Assembly: GCA_964611125.1 (NCBI GenBank)
Contig: CAZSZO010000018.1
Coordinates: 1 to 64,000, forward strand
Source: JAEUIX01 sp964611125
GTDB taxonomy: Bacteria > Planctomycetota > Phycisphaerae > Phycisphaerales > UBA1924
Length of the DNA stretch: 64,000 nucleotides
Direction: 5' to 3'
Below are positions 24,833 to 33,127 of this stretch, one piece after another. The position numbers were made by a program, and so were the translations under genes. Every line of letters begins with the position of its first letter. Positions within the stretch are counted from its first letter, which is position 1. The notes under the pieces were generated by a model that made no database searches, was not told where the DNA came from, and saw only the letters and a program-made list of their open reading frames with translations.

Positions 24833-25755
24833 GCACCCCACACACCCCCCATCTCGTCGACGGCCAGCCCGACCCGCACCTCCACGCCCGCCTCGTGGAG
24901 CTGCTGGGTCTCGAGGCCTCGGGTGACCTCTCACCCGATGAGCGCGCCGAGTTCGACCGCCTGGCCGTCGCCTCGCCCCACGCCTGTGCCGCGGCTGAGC
25001 GGACCTTCACCGCGCTCGAACTGGCCGCGCTTGACGTGCTCGATGAGCTCACGCCCCCAGGCACGCCCCGCAAGTCGTCGTCGGGCGGCGCTGGCGCCGG
25101 CGACCCTGTCCCCGGCCACCTTCGCGCCGCCCTGCTCAGCCAGGCGGGCCCGCGGGACCAGGCCGCGCCGACTGAGGCGGCCTTCGCGAGCACTGCGACG
25201 CCCTTCCGAAGCCCCACCCCCAACCCCACGCCCCGCGGCGCCCTCCCGGCCGAGCCGCCCGGCGTCCTGGCCCGCATCGGCAGGGCCGCGCCTTGGCTCG
25301 CGGCCGCGGCCGCGATCACCTTCGCGACCTTTGTCTGGATCAGCGGACCCGCCACGCCACCTGCTGGCCCAGCCCTGAACCAGCAGGTCGCCCTGATCGA
25401 TCGCGCGGCCGACGCCGTCCGGCTCGCCTTCAAGCCGGGCGTGCCCGAGCTCGGGGCCGCCAAGGGCGAAATCGTCTGGAGCGACGCCCAGCAGCGGGGC
25501 TATCTCCGCCTCACCGGCGTCACGCCCAACGACCCCTCGGCGCGCCAGTTCCAGCTCTGGATCGTCGACCCCGCCCGCGACGCCCGCCCCATCGACGGCG
25601 GCGTGTTCGATGTCGCCTCCTCAGGCGAAGTGATCATCCCGGTTTCGTCGAAGCTCGCCGTCAGCAAGCCCGCCGCGTTCGCCATCACGGCTGAGAAGCC
25701 AGGCGGCGTGGTGGTCTCCGGCGGGCCGATGCTGCTGATCGCCTCCCGCTCCTGA
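24829..25755 (+). CDS. RskA-like anti-sigma factor
   Basis: 308 residues from GTG 24829, overlapping the sigma gene by four bases. Residues 17-75 form a helical cytoplasmic region (LHARLVELLGLEASGDLSPDERAEFDRL, in parts) like the anti-sigma domain of ECF regulators. A Pro/Ala-rich linker follows, then one membrane helix at about 155-173, then an extracytoplasmic domain of the anti-sigma-K RskA type (GYLRLTGV, FQLWIVDPARD, IDGGVFDV, FAITAEKPGGV). It would hold the sigma factor at the membrane until a signal triggers proteolysis. No zinc-binding HxxxCxxC motif is seen, consistent with the RskA subtype. Confidence 0.88.
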   Translation: MSTPHTPHLVDGQPDPHLHARLVELLGLEASGDLSPDERAEFDRLAVASPHACAAAERTFTALELAALDVLDELTPPGTPRKSSSGGAGAGDPVPGHLRAALLSQAGPRDQAAPTEAAFASTATPFRSPTPNPTPRGALPAEPPGVLARIGRAAPWLAAAAAITFATFVWISGPATPPAGPALNQQVALIDRAADAVRLAFKPGVPELGAAKGEIVWSDAQQRGYLRLTGVTPNDPSARQFQLWIVDPARDARPIDGGVFDVASSGEVIIPVSSKLAVSKPAAFAITAEKPGGVVVSGGPMLLIASRS

Positions 25756-25776
25756 GCCGCCGGCGGGCGATTCAAC

Positions 25777-28700
25777 TCAGCATCCGGCGAAGTACGCCCC
25801 GATGAAGTCCGAGAGGTCATCAGGGTCGGTGAGTCCGTCGCCGTTCACATCCGCCGCGGCGCACGGAGCCGGGTTGAAGAAGCACGCGATGTAATCCGAA
25901 AGGTCATCCGGATCGAGAACCCCGTCGCCGCTAAAGTCCGGCGGGCAGCGGCGCGGGTCGCCCGTCACCCGGACATCATCAATGGCCCACCACAGGTTGC
26001 CGGCGCCCGACGAGATGTACCGGAAGCCGAAGGCCACCCGACCCTGGCGGGCCGCGGCGGGCACATGCAGGGCCTTCACGTCGTAGTACGGGTCCTCGCC
26101 CGGCTGCCCCAGCGCCCCACCGTTGTACGTGAAGACCGGCCTGGGCAGGAACGTCGCCCCGCCGTCGAGGCTCACCAGCACCTCGGCCCGCGCCCCGGGG
26201 CTCATCATCGCCTCGCTGCGCAGGTGCAGGAACACGCGATCAATGTTCGCACAGTTGATCGGCGGGGTCACCAGCACCTCGTTCATCGGCGCGGCGCCCA
26301 CGCACTGGGCGTCGGCGATGGCGAACTGCGTCCCCAGCCGCCCCACCGCCTGGCCGTTGTTCCGCGGGAAGGCCCCGCCGTTCGCCTGCACACTCCGCCG
26401 GCAGGGATCGGCCGTCGTCCACGTCCGCGTCCCCGTCTGCAGGCCGCGCACGCTCCAGGTCGCTGGGATCCCCGCCGCGAACGTCTCGTTGGCCAGCAGG
26501 ATCTGGCTCCCGCCGTTGAGGTCGGCGACATCGTCCACCAGCACGTTGTCGATCCCGATGTACCAGTCATCGGTCGGCTCGAAGTGGCGGAGCCGCACCC
26601 GCACGCCTGACCGCCCGGCGGCGAACAGGCTCAGGTTCACGCTCGCGCGCCCGAACTGGCCGTCGGCATTCCCGAGACTCACCGCGGGCGCCGGGCTGGT
26701 CCGCGCGGGGGCCACGCGCCGCGCCGCGTTCACGAAGGACGAGCCGCCCCCCACCGCCACATCGATATCAAAGACCGCGCTGCCGTTGTTGTTGAGCTGC
26801 GAGGTCGCATCAAAGTGCAGCACCACGCTGCTCAGTCCGCTGCAATCAAACACGGGCGAGATCAGATCGTGGGAAGCCCCGGAGCCCGTCGGGTTGGTCC
26901 CGGCCGACGCATCCGAATCCGACAGCAGCCAGCGGCCCGTCGTCGGCAGGCCGTCGAAGCCCGCCGGCGCTGGCCGGGTTGAGCCGCTCTGAATCGCCCA
27001 CGCCGCGCCCGCTTCGAGCGCCGCGGGCGTGTTGCTCACCGTCCACCCGGCCGCTTGCAGCGCGCTCGTGTCGGGGTAGGCGTCAAACGCGTCCTCAAAG
27101 GCCGTCCGCCCGCTCGAGATGACCGCCCGGGCCTCCAGTTCGCCACAGGCCGGGGCCCCGGCCCCCTCCGGCGCGAGCGCGTAGCTCACCACGATGTGCC
27201 GCTTGTCGGCGGGAAGCGGCGGCATGTCGACGAAGGTCGTCGTCGCCGCGGAGAGCCCGCTGGCGATCACCACGCCGTCGCGCAGCAGCGACAGCGTCGG
27301 CGGGTTGACGTAGGGCGGCGGCCGCCAGTTCAGGGTGATGCCGCCGGCCGCGTGGCTCACCGTCGCCGCCAGCTGACTCGGACAGCCGCGCGTGCTGGAG
27401 AGCCGCGTCGCGTTCACGGGGGCTTTGGCGAGCGTCGGGCTCGAGACGCTGAAGATCAGCCCCGCGCCGCCCCCGCCCTCGAAGAACTCGATGCGGATCT
27501 TGTGCTTCCCCGCCCGCAGGCCGATCGGCCCGGAGGACCGCTCGACCATGGCGTGCGTGCCGTCGTTGTCGATGATCACCGTGCTGTCGCCAAGCACCAG
27601 GCGCGAGCCGTCGTCGGAGTTCAGGTAGAACGTGTAAAGGTCGGCCGTCGGCGCCTCGAAGTAGCCCTCGAAGACGGCCCCGATGTTGTCCGCCCGCCCC
27701 GACGACGCGAAGTTCCCGTTGGTCGACGGGAAGTTGATCGAGCTCTGCAGCGTGAACGAAAACGGCGTCAGCGAGGCGAACGCCGGGAGCGCCGTCGGGC
27801 CTGCCGGCAGGTCGTAGTACGCCGCGTTCAGCCCCGCCCGGGTGGCGGTGGGGTTCTCAGGAGTTCGAAACGTCGAAGGGTCGAAGACCCGAGCCGTCAC
27901 CGACGAAGACGCGGTGTTCCCGGCCAGGTCCGCCACCGTGTAAGCGAAGGTCTCGATCCCGTTCACGCCCGATGGGGGCGCGTAAGTCAGGCGGTCCCGC
28001 CCCCCGGGGCCGGTCCCCACCGATCGCGTGATCACCCCGCCCAGCGTCCCCACCGGCGCGAATGACTGGATGGTCATCACCGCCCCGGTTGAGTGCCAGT
28101 CGTTGGCCAGCACGTCGATCGTCGCCGGGGGCGTCACGCCGCCCTGAAAGACCCCCGCGTCATCCGCCACCGGGTGGCACAGCGACATGTCGCTCACGCG
28201 GAAGCTCGACACCCAGTTCTGCCACCCGCCCCCCGACAGCGCATACTCGCCGATACCCCAGAACGTCGTGTCGTCGGACGGGTCCACGGCGATGCCGTAG
28301 TAGTCGCCCCAGCGCCCGCCCGCGTCGCTCTCGCCCACCTTCACCACCTGCGGCACGCCCATCCGCCCCAGCGGGTCCGCCGAGCGCCGGCCCGCCACCG
28401 CCGCCCCGACGCGGCTGAACTCACCCGTCACCCCCAGGGCCACGCCCACATCCCCCGTGCTGTTGCTCGCGATGGCCGGAAAGATCGTGTGCAGGTTCAC
28501 CCCGGCGTCGATGTCGCCGCTCTGGAGCCGGATCACGCCGCCGCTCACCGGCCAGCTACCGGTGTTCATCTGGTGCCAGCGGGCCACATTGCGCCCGCCA
28601 ACTGACGCGTTGTGCACCATCGTCAGCCGACCGTTGCGCCAGCAGGGCATGGTGAACCCGGCGTTCGAGACCGGCGAGCCTCCCTGCGTGGGGGCCTCGA

Positions 28701-29916
28701 TCGCCCCGGTGTGCGCAGGCGTCGTCACATCCGTCGACGAGATCGTCGGCGCCGTCAGCGGGTTCCGCACCGCGTAGATGCGCACGCTGGTTCCGCTCAG
28801 GATCGTCGCCATGTACGCCCCGACGCCCGAAGGGGTCGATCCGAAGTGCAGCGCCGGCTGCACCGTGAAGACGCCCGTCAGCCGCTGCGTGGAGTACACC
28901 GCCGGTGAGCCGGTCAGCAGCGGGGCCTTGTCAAAGATCCGCACCCCGACGCCGTAGCCCCCGCTGGCGCTCAGGCCGAAGAGGTTGCCCGTGACGTAAT
29001 ACGCCTGCTCGTCATAGCCCAGGCCCGGGAAGTCCCACCAGGTGGTCGTCGAGCCGACCGTCAGCACCGCATCGGTGCGGTACTTCCGCCACACCCCGTT
29101 GGGATCCGCATCGTCGGAGACCGCGATCGTGATCCACGCCTCGTTGTTGCGATAGGTCTCCAGCGCCAGCACCACGAACCGCTGCGCGTACTGGTCGAAG
29201 AAGCACTTGGGATCGAAGCAGAAGCTCTCGGCGCCAAGCTCCTCGAAGAAGCCAGGGTTCCCAGGGCTCCCGAGGTTGGTCTGGAACTGCTGCGCCCCCG
29301 CCTTGGTGAACCACGCGATGTCCTGGTTCACCGTCACCACCACGTGGTTCGGCCCCACCGCCAGGCACGGATCCGGCGGGTTCCACCCCGTCGAATCGAT
29401 CGACGGAAACAGCTGCTCCGTCACCGTCCGCGTCACGCCGAGCGTCTTGCCAGCCAGCAGCTCGTTGGGCTCCCCGGCCGGCGGCGGCGGAAGCTTGTCA
29501 TGCGCCGGCACAATCTCGCGTATGCGCCGCGGCTGTCCGCCCTTGCCGATCGGCCCGCCTCGCTGGATCGCCTCCGCAAACGTCCGGGTGTCCATCTCCA
29601 CGCCAGGGGTCGTGCCCCAGGCCACCACCCCCGGCTCAGTCAGGTCCGGCGGTGGAACCGCCAGGCGCGCGTCCTTGTCAATCCGCCCGCCCGCGGCAAG
29701 CTGGCCGCTCACACCCCCGCCGGCGCCGCTGGCCCCGGCCCGCTCATCGATCGGCCGGAGCGCCGCCGGGGCGTCCGGGCCAGCGGGCTGCGCCGCGTCC
29801 TCGACGGTCGGGCCCGATCGGTCGGCCCGATAACCCGGACCCTCGGGCCGGCACGCCCCGAAGCCCAGCGCCGCCGCAAAACACGCCGCCGCCGCCAGCC
29901 TCAGCCCGCTCTTCAT
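25777..29916 (-). CDS. Large secreted protein with PA14 domain and GC-type dockerin tail
   Basis: 1379 residues. The N-terminus is hydrophobic with FGAC at 19-22, an imperfect lipobox. Residues about 30-150 are a low-complexity linker. About 150-580 look like a propeller-type or exo-alpha-sialidase-like surface domain (NPPDPCLAVGPNHVVVTVN, RWGDYYGIAVDPSDDTTFW). About 590-680 form a cadherin-like module (DVLANDW, NGIETFAYTVAD) and about 690-830 a PA14 domain (YTFYLNSDDGSRLVLGD). Two jelly-roll-like regions follow (about 960-1290). The last 56 residues carry paired DPDDLSDYI/DPDDLSDFI motifs ending in FAGC. It probably binds glycan or protein at the cell surface; the substrate is unknown. It is convergent with the anti-sigma gene. 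Confidence 0.85.
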   Translation of the reverse strand: MKSGLRLAAAACFAAALGFGACRPEGPGYRADRSGPTVEDAAQPAGPDAPAALRPIDERAGASGAGGGVSGQLAAGGRIDKDARLAVPPPDLTEPGVVAWGTTPGVEMDTRTFAEAIQRGGPIGKGGQPRRIREIVPAHDKLPPPPAGEPNELLAGKTLGVTRTVTEQLFPSIDSTGWNPPDPCLAVGPNHVVVTVNQDIAWFTKAGAQQFQTNLGSPGNPGFFEELGAESFCFDPKCFFDQYAQRFVVLALETYRNNEAWITIAVSDDADPNGVWRKYRTDAVLTVGSTTTWWDFPGLGYDEQAYYVTGNLFGLSASGGYGVGVRIFDKAPLLTGSPAVYSTQRLTGVFTVQPALHFGSTPSGVGAYMATILSGTSVRIYAVRNPLTAPTISSTDVTTPAHTGAIEAPTQGGSPVSNAGFTMPCWRNGRLTMVHNASVGGRNVARWHQMNTGSWPVSGGVIRLQSGDIDAGVNLHTIFPAIASNSTGDVGVALGVTGEFSRVGAAVAGRRSADPLGRMGVPQVVKVGESDAGGRWGDYYGIAVDPSDDTTFWGIGEYALSGGGWQNWVSSFRVSDMSLCHPVADDAGVFQGGVTPPATIDVLANDWHSTGAVMTIQSFAPVGTLGGVITRSVGTGPGGRDRLTYAPPSGVNGIETFAYTVADLAGNTASSSVTARVFDPSTFRTPENPTATRAGLNAAYYDLPAGPTALPAFASLTPFSFTLQSSINFPSTNGNFASSGRADNIGAVFEGYFEAPTADLYTFYLNSDDGSRLVLGDSTVIIDNDGTHAMVERSSGPIGLRAGKHKIRIEFFEGGGGAGLIFSVSSPTLAKAPVNATRLSSTRGCPSQLAATVSHAAGGITLNWRPPPYVNPPTLSLLRDGVVIASGLSAATTTFVDMPPLPADKRHIVVSYALAPEGAGAPACGELEARAVISSGRTAFEDAFDAYPDTSALQAAGWTVSNTPAALEAGAAWAIQSGSTRPAPAGFDGLPTTGRWLLSDSDASAGTNPTGSGASHDLISPVFDCSGLSSVVLHFDATSQLNNNGSAVFDIDVAVGGGSSFVNAARRVAPARTSPAPAVSLGNADGQFGRASVNLSLFAAGRSGVRVRLRHFEPTDDWYIGIDNVLVDDVADLNGGSQILLANETFAAGIPATWSVRGLQTGTRTWTTADPCRRSVQANGGAFPRNNGQAVGRLGTQFAIADAQCVGAAPMNEVLVTPPINCANIDRVFLHLRSEAMMSPGARAEVLVSLDGGATFLPRPVFTYNGGALGQPGEDPYYDVKALHVPAAARQGRVAFGFRYISSGAGNLWWAIDDVRVTGDPRRCPPDFSGDGVLDPDDLSDYIACFFNPAPCAAADVNGDGLTDPDDLSDFIGAYFAGC

Positions 29917-30094
29917 GCGAACTCCTCAGTTACGCCCGACCCGCGTCGAATACCCCGAAAGCCTACCACATCGCGGGCGCACGACGACCCTGGCCGGCCC
30001 AACCCGGCCCAGTTCGACCGAGACCCATGCGATCTTCACTTCGCTCGGCGACTTGACGACAAACCCTCAACAACAAACCTCGGGCCCCCGGGCT

Positions 30095-31396
30095 TCACCG
30101 CACCCAGGTCTCCGCCCCGTACCGGGCCGAGTCGCCCAGCTCCGCGGCGATCCGCAGCAGCTGGTTGTACTTGGCGTTGCGGTCGCTCCGGCAGGGCGCC
30201 CCGGTCTTGATCTGCCCGCAGTTGGTGGCCACGGCGATATCCGCGATCGTCGCGTCTTCGGTCTCGCCCGAGCGGTGGCTCAGGATCGCCCCGTAGCCGT
30301 TGCGCAGCGCCAGGTTCACCGCCGCGAAGGTCTCCGTGAGGGTGCCGATCTGATTCACCTTCACCAGGATCGCGTTGGCGCACCCCTCATCAAGCCCCCG
30401 GGCCAGGAACTTCGGATTCGTCACGAACAGGTCGTCGCCCACCAGCTGCACGCGGTCGCCCAGCTCCTCGGTGATCTTCGCCCACCCGTCCCAGTCGTTC
30501 TCAGCCAGGCCGTCCTCGATCGAGCGAATCGGGTACTTCTTACACCACCCGGCCCACAGATCGATCATCTCATCGCTCGAGGCGATCCGCTTGGGGTTGC
30601 TCTTGAAGAAGCAATACCCCTTCTTGCCCTGCTCCTTCGCCTCGTTCCACAGTTCGCTCGCCGCGGGGTCGAGGGCCACGAAAATCTGGCTCCCCCACTT
30701 GTACCCCGCCTTCTTCGTCGCCTCCTCCATCAGCCGCAGCGCGTCCTCGGCGTCCTTGAGGTCCGGGGCGAAGCCGCCCTCGTCGCCCACCGCCGTCGAC
30801 ATGTGCTTCTCGTGCAGCACCTTCTTCAGGGCGTGGTAGATCTCCACCCCCGCCCGCAGCGCTTCGCCATAGGTGTCGAAGCCCCACGGCTGGATCATGA
30901 ACTCCTGGAAGTCCACGTTGCTGTCGGCGTGCTTGCCGCCGTTGAGGATGTTCATCATCGGGACCGGCAGCATGTTGGCGCTGCTCCCGCCCAGGTAGCG
31001 GTACAGCGGCAGCCCGGCCGACGCCGCCGCGGCCTTGGCCGTGGCCATCGACACGCCCAGGATCGCGTTGGCGCCCAGACTCGCCTTGTTGGCGGTCTTG
31101 TCCATGGCGATCATCAGGCCGTCGATCTTCTCCTGCTGGAACGGGTCGGCCCCCACCAGGGCCGGGCCGATCTTGCGGTTGACATTGTCGACCGCCTTGG
31201 TCACACCCTTGCCCATGTACTGCTTCTTGTCGCCGTCGCGCAGCTCGCACGCCTCGTTCTCGCCGGTCGAGGCCCCCGACGGCACCGCCGCACGCCCGCT
31301 GGCGCCGCAGGACAGCCGCACCTCGACCTCGACAGTCGGGTTGCCGCGGGAATCAAGGACCTGAAGAGCACGAACCGAGGCGATGGTGGAGGCCAT
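30095..31396 (-). CDS. eno: Enolase
   Basis: 433 residues. The ATG at 31396 (MASTIASVRALQVLDSRGNP) matches the family start and has AGGA nine bases upstream; the frame is open further up but not enolase-like. Interconverts 2-phosphoglycerate and phosphoenolpyruvate. Seen: PSGASTGENEACELRDGD, NILNGGKHADSNVDFQEF, GDEGGFAPD with the catalytic Glu, metal-binding Asp/Glu residues in SIEDGLAENDW and VGDDLFVTN, the catalytic Lys in ILVKVNQIG, and SHRSGETEDATIADIAVA. Length is normal. Divergent from phoU across a G-rich spacer; downstream is the PA14 protein gene after 178 bp. Confidence 0.97.
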   Translation of the reverse strand: MASTIASVRALQVLDSRGNPTVEVEVRLSCGASGRAAVPSGASTGENEACELRDGDKKQYMGKGVTKAVDNVNRKIGPALVGADPFQQEKIDGLMIAMDKTANKASLGANAILGVSMATAKAAAASAGLPLYRYLGGSSANMLPVPMMNILNGGKHADSNVDFQEFMIQPWGFDTYGEALRAGVEIYHALKKVLHEKHMSTAVGDEGGFAPDLKDAEDALRLMEEATKKAGYKWGSQIFVALDPAASELWNEAKEQGKKGYCFFKSNPKRIASSDEMIDLWAGWCKKYPIRSIEDGLAENDWDGWAKITEELGDRVQLVGDDLFVTNPKFLARGLDEGCANAILVKVNQIGTLTETFAAVNLALRNGYGAILSHRSGETEDATIADIAVATNCGQIKTGAPCRSDRNAKYNQLLRIAAELGDSARYGAETWVR

Positions 31397-31411
31397 GAAT
31401 GAGGTTCCTGA

Positions 31412-31496
31412 GGGGGTGCGGAGGGTGAGGCGGTGGCTGGGGGCTGGTGTGGGGAAGGGGGCTGGGGGGCCGGGAGTGGGGCCAGGACTGGGCGGG
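31412..31496 (+). repeat. G-run-rich segment, potential G-quadruplex
   Basis: At least nine runs of three to six G separated by short spacers on the plus strand, in the 335-bp divergent region (31397-31731) between eno and phoU. Several four-run combinations satisfy the usual G-quadruplex pattern. No other gene or terminator is seen in that spacer; a TAGGAT hexamer at about 31660 could be a -10 for phoU, but lacks a clear -35. Confidence 0.6.
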
Positions 31497-31731
31497 TTAG
31501 TTGGCTGACGGGCGAGAATCGGGAGGATGCCGGGGCGGAAGTCGGGGCGGAAGTCGACCGGTTTTGAGCCGCCTCGGCCCCCGGGCGAATCCCCGGAGCC
31601 CGCCGCGACGAAATCCATCCCGGTCTCCACGTCCGCCGAGGCCGCCCCCCCGGGGGTGGTTAGGATACAGGCGTTCACGACGGGCGGGAGGATACCCGCT
31701 CGCTCCGCCCGAGGGTTGCAGGAGGCGATCC

Positions 31732-32436
31732 ATGCCGACGACAGTGGAGGGATTCCAGCAGCGGCTCTCGGCCCTCAAGGCCGACCTCATCGCCCAGGGG
31801 CGGCGCGTCCAGTCCATCTCGGAGGCGGCCTTCGACGCCATTTTCTCCCGTGATGACGCCACCGCGGCCCGCGTGGTCGCCATGGATGAGGAAATCGACC
31901 GCGTCGATGTCGAGCTCGAAAAGAACTGTGTCGCCCTCCTCACCGACGCCTGCGGCGCCAGCTGCACCCTCGAGCCCGAGCGGCTCCGCCTCGTCCTGAC
32001 GATCGTGAAAGTGAACAACGAGCTCGAGCGCATCGCCGATGTCGCGGTCTCGATCGCCGAGGAGGCCCGCCTGATCCCCGATTCGGTCGCCGCGCTGCCC
32101 CCGACCTTCCGTGTGCTGGCCAACTCGGTCGTCGGCATCATCCGCGACGCCACCAACTGCCTCGACCGGGCTGATCCGGAGCTGGCCCGAGTGGTGCTGC
32201 TCTCCGAGGAGGCCGTCGGCCAGTTCAAGAAGGCCCTGGTGCGCGACGCTCAGGACCAGCTCGCCGCGGGCCGCATGACCCTGCCGTTCGCGATGGCCCT
32301 CAACGAAACCGCGACCTTCTGCCTAGTGATGGCCGATCACTGCACCAACATCGCCGAGCAGGTGATGTACTCCGCGACCGGCACGATCGTCCGGCACATG
32401 CAGGGCCACTGGGAGGAGTTCCGCCTCCAGAGTTGA
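31732..32436 (+). CDS. phoU: PhoU-domain phosphate regulator
   Basis: 234 residues; ATG 31732 preceded by AGGAGG with a six-base spacer, which settles the start against a longer open frame. Two PhoU helical bundles: residues about 13-110 (FDAIFSRDDATAARVVAMDEEIDRVDVELEKNC, in parts; then LTIVKVNNELERIADVAVSIAEEA, in parts) and about 115-225 (FAMALNETATFCLVMADHCTNIAEQVMY, in parts). The E/D-rich metal-binding motif E-x-x-x-D is intact in both repeats. PhoU negatively regulates phosphate uptake through PstSCAB and PhoR. No pst genes are in view, so it stands alone here. Confidence 0.9.
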   Translation: MPTTVEGFQQRLSALKADLIAQGRRVQSISEAAFDAIFSRDDATAARVVAMDEEIDRVDVELEKNCVALLTDACGASCTLEPERLRLVLTIVKVNNELERIADVAVSIAEEARLIPDSVAALPPTFRVLANSVVGIIRDATNCLDRADPELARVVLLSEEAVGQFKKALVRDAQDQLAAGRMTLPFAMALNETATFCLVMADHCTNIAEQVMYSATGTIVRHMQGHWEEFRLQS

Positions 32437-32453
32437 AATCCGCCTCGCAGCCG

Positions 32454-33080
32454 TCAGCTCCCCCCGCCACCCACATCAGCCGCCGGCCCGATGGCCAGTC
32501 CAGAGCTGGCCAGCCCGGCGACCAGCTTGGTCCGGTGGCCCCAGAACGCCCCGACCTCCTTCACAAACGACGGTTTGAACGGCGCCCAGCCCCAGGCCCG
32601 CAGCGCCACCCGGCCGAAGGCCCACGCCGTGGGGCCTTCCCACGCCACCAGCCGGGTCTCCCGCGCACAGTGCGGGCACGCGTAGCGAGCCTGGTCGTCG
32701 CCCGCCCGCCACGCCTCGACGGCCGCGAAATACGCCTCCCCGGGCGTGAACTCCGCCCCGCACCCCCCCGCAGCCCACGCACCCCGCGTCCCCCCCGGCC
32801 CGCCGCCGCACCGCAGCCGCACCGGCAGCGACCCCGAGTCGAACACCCCGCGGGCCGTCACGATGAACTCCACCCCACCCCCGGCCTCCACCGCTCCCGC
32901 CTCACACACCGAGCCCGCCTGCGGACCCGGCGCGTAGCCACGGCCCCCAGGCACACACGCCGAGGGCCGCCCAGCGATGATCCGCCGGTCCACCAGCCAG
33001 CAACGCGTCTCCTCGGCGAGCTGCGCCCCGGCCCGCTGGGTCACGTCAAAGTCCACGATGGTCTGAATGCTCTGCGTCAA
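32454..33080 (-). CDS. Hypothetical zinc-ribbon protein
   Basis: 208 residues if started at the TTG at 33080 (no in-frame ATG nearby; the frame remains open through the end of gcvT, where it is not protein-like). The N-terminal 90 residues are of mixed strand character. The C-terminal part contains a single visible CPHC zinc knuckle (YACPHCARETRL) followed by WAFGRVALRAWGWAPFKPSFVKEVGAFWGHRT (in parts), a pattern I have seen in uncharacterised actinobacterial and planctomycete proteins with a 'fxFWNWPPLsp.Fv.e...lGHr' motif. Function unknown. It lies 47 bp downstream of gcvT on the same strand and converges on phoU. Confidence 0.6.
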   Translation of the reverse strand: MTQSIQTIVDFDVTQRAGAQLAEETRCWLVDRRIIAGRPSACVPGGRGYAPGPQAGSVCEAGAVEAGGGVEFIVTARGVFDSGSLPVRLRCGGGPGGTRGAWAAGGCGAEFTPGEAYFAAVEAWRAGDDQARYACPHCARETRLVAWEGPTAWAFGRVALRAWGWAPFKPSFVKEVGAFWGHRTKLVAGLASSGLAIGPAADVGGGGS

Positions 33081-33127
33081 GTGGGCCCGCCCCCCCGCCC
33101 CGGCTCCGCCAGGTCGTGCTGACCCAA

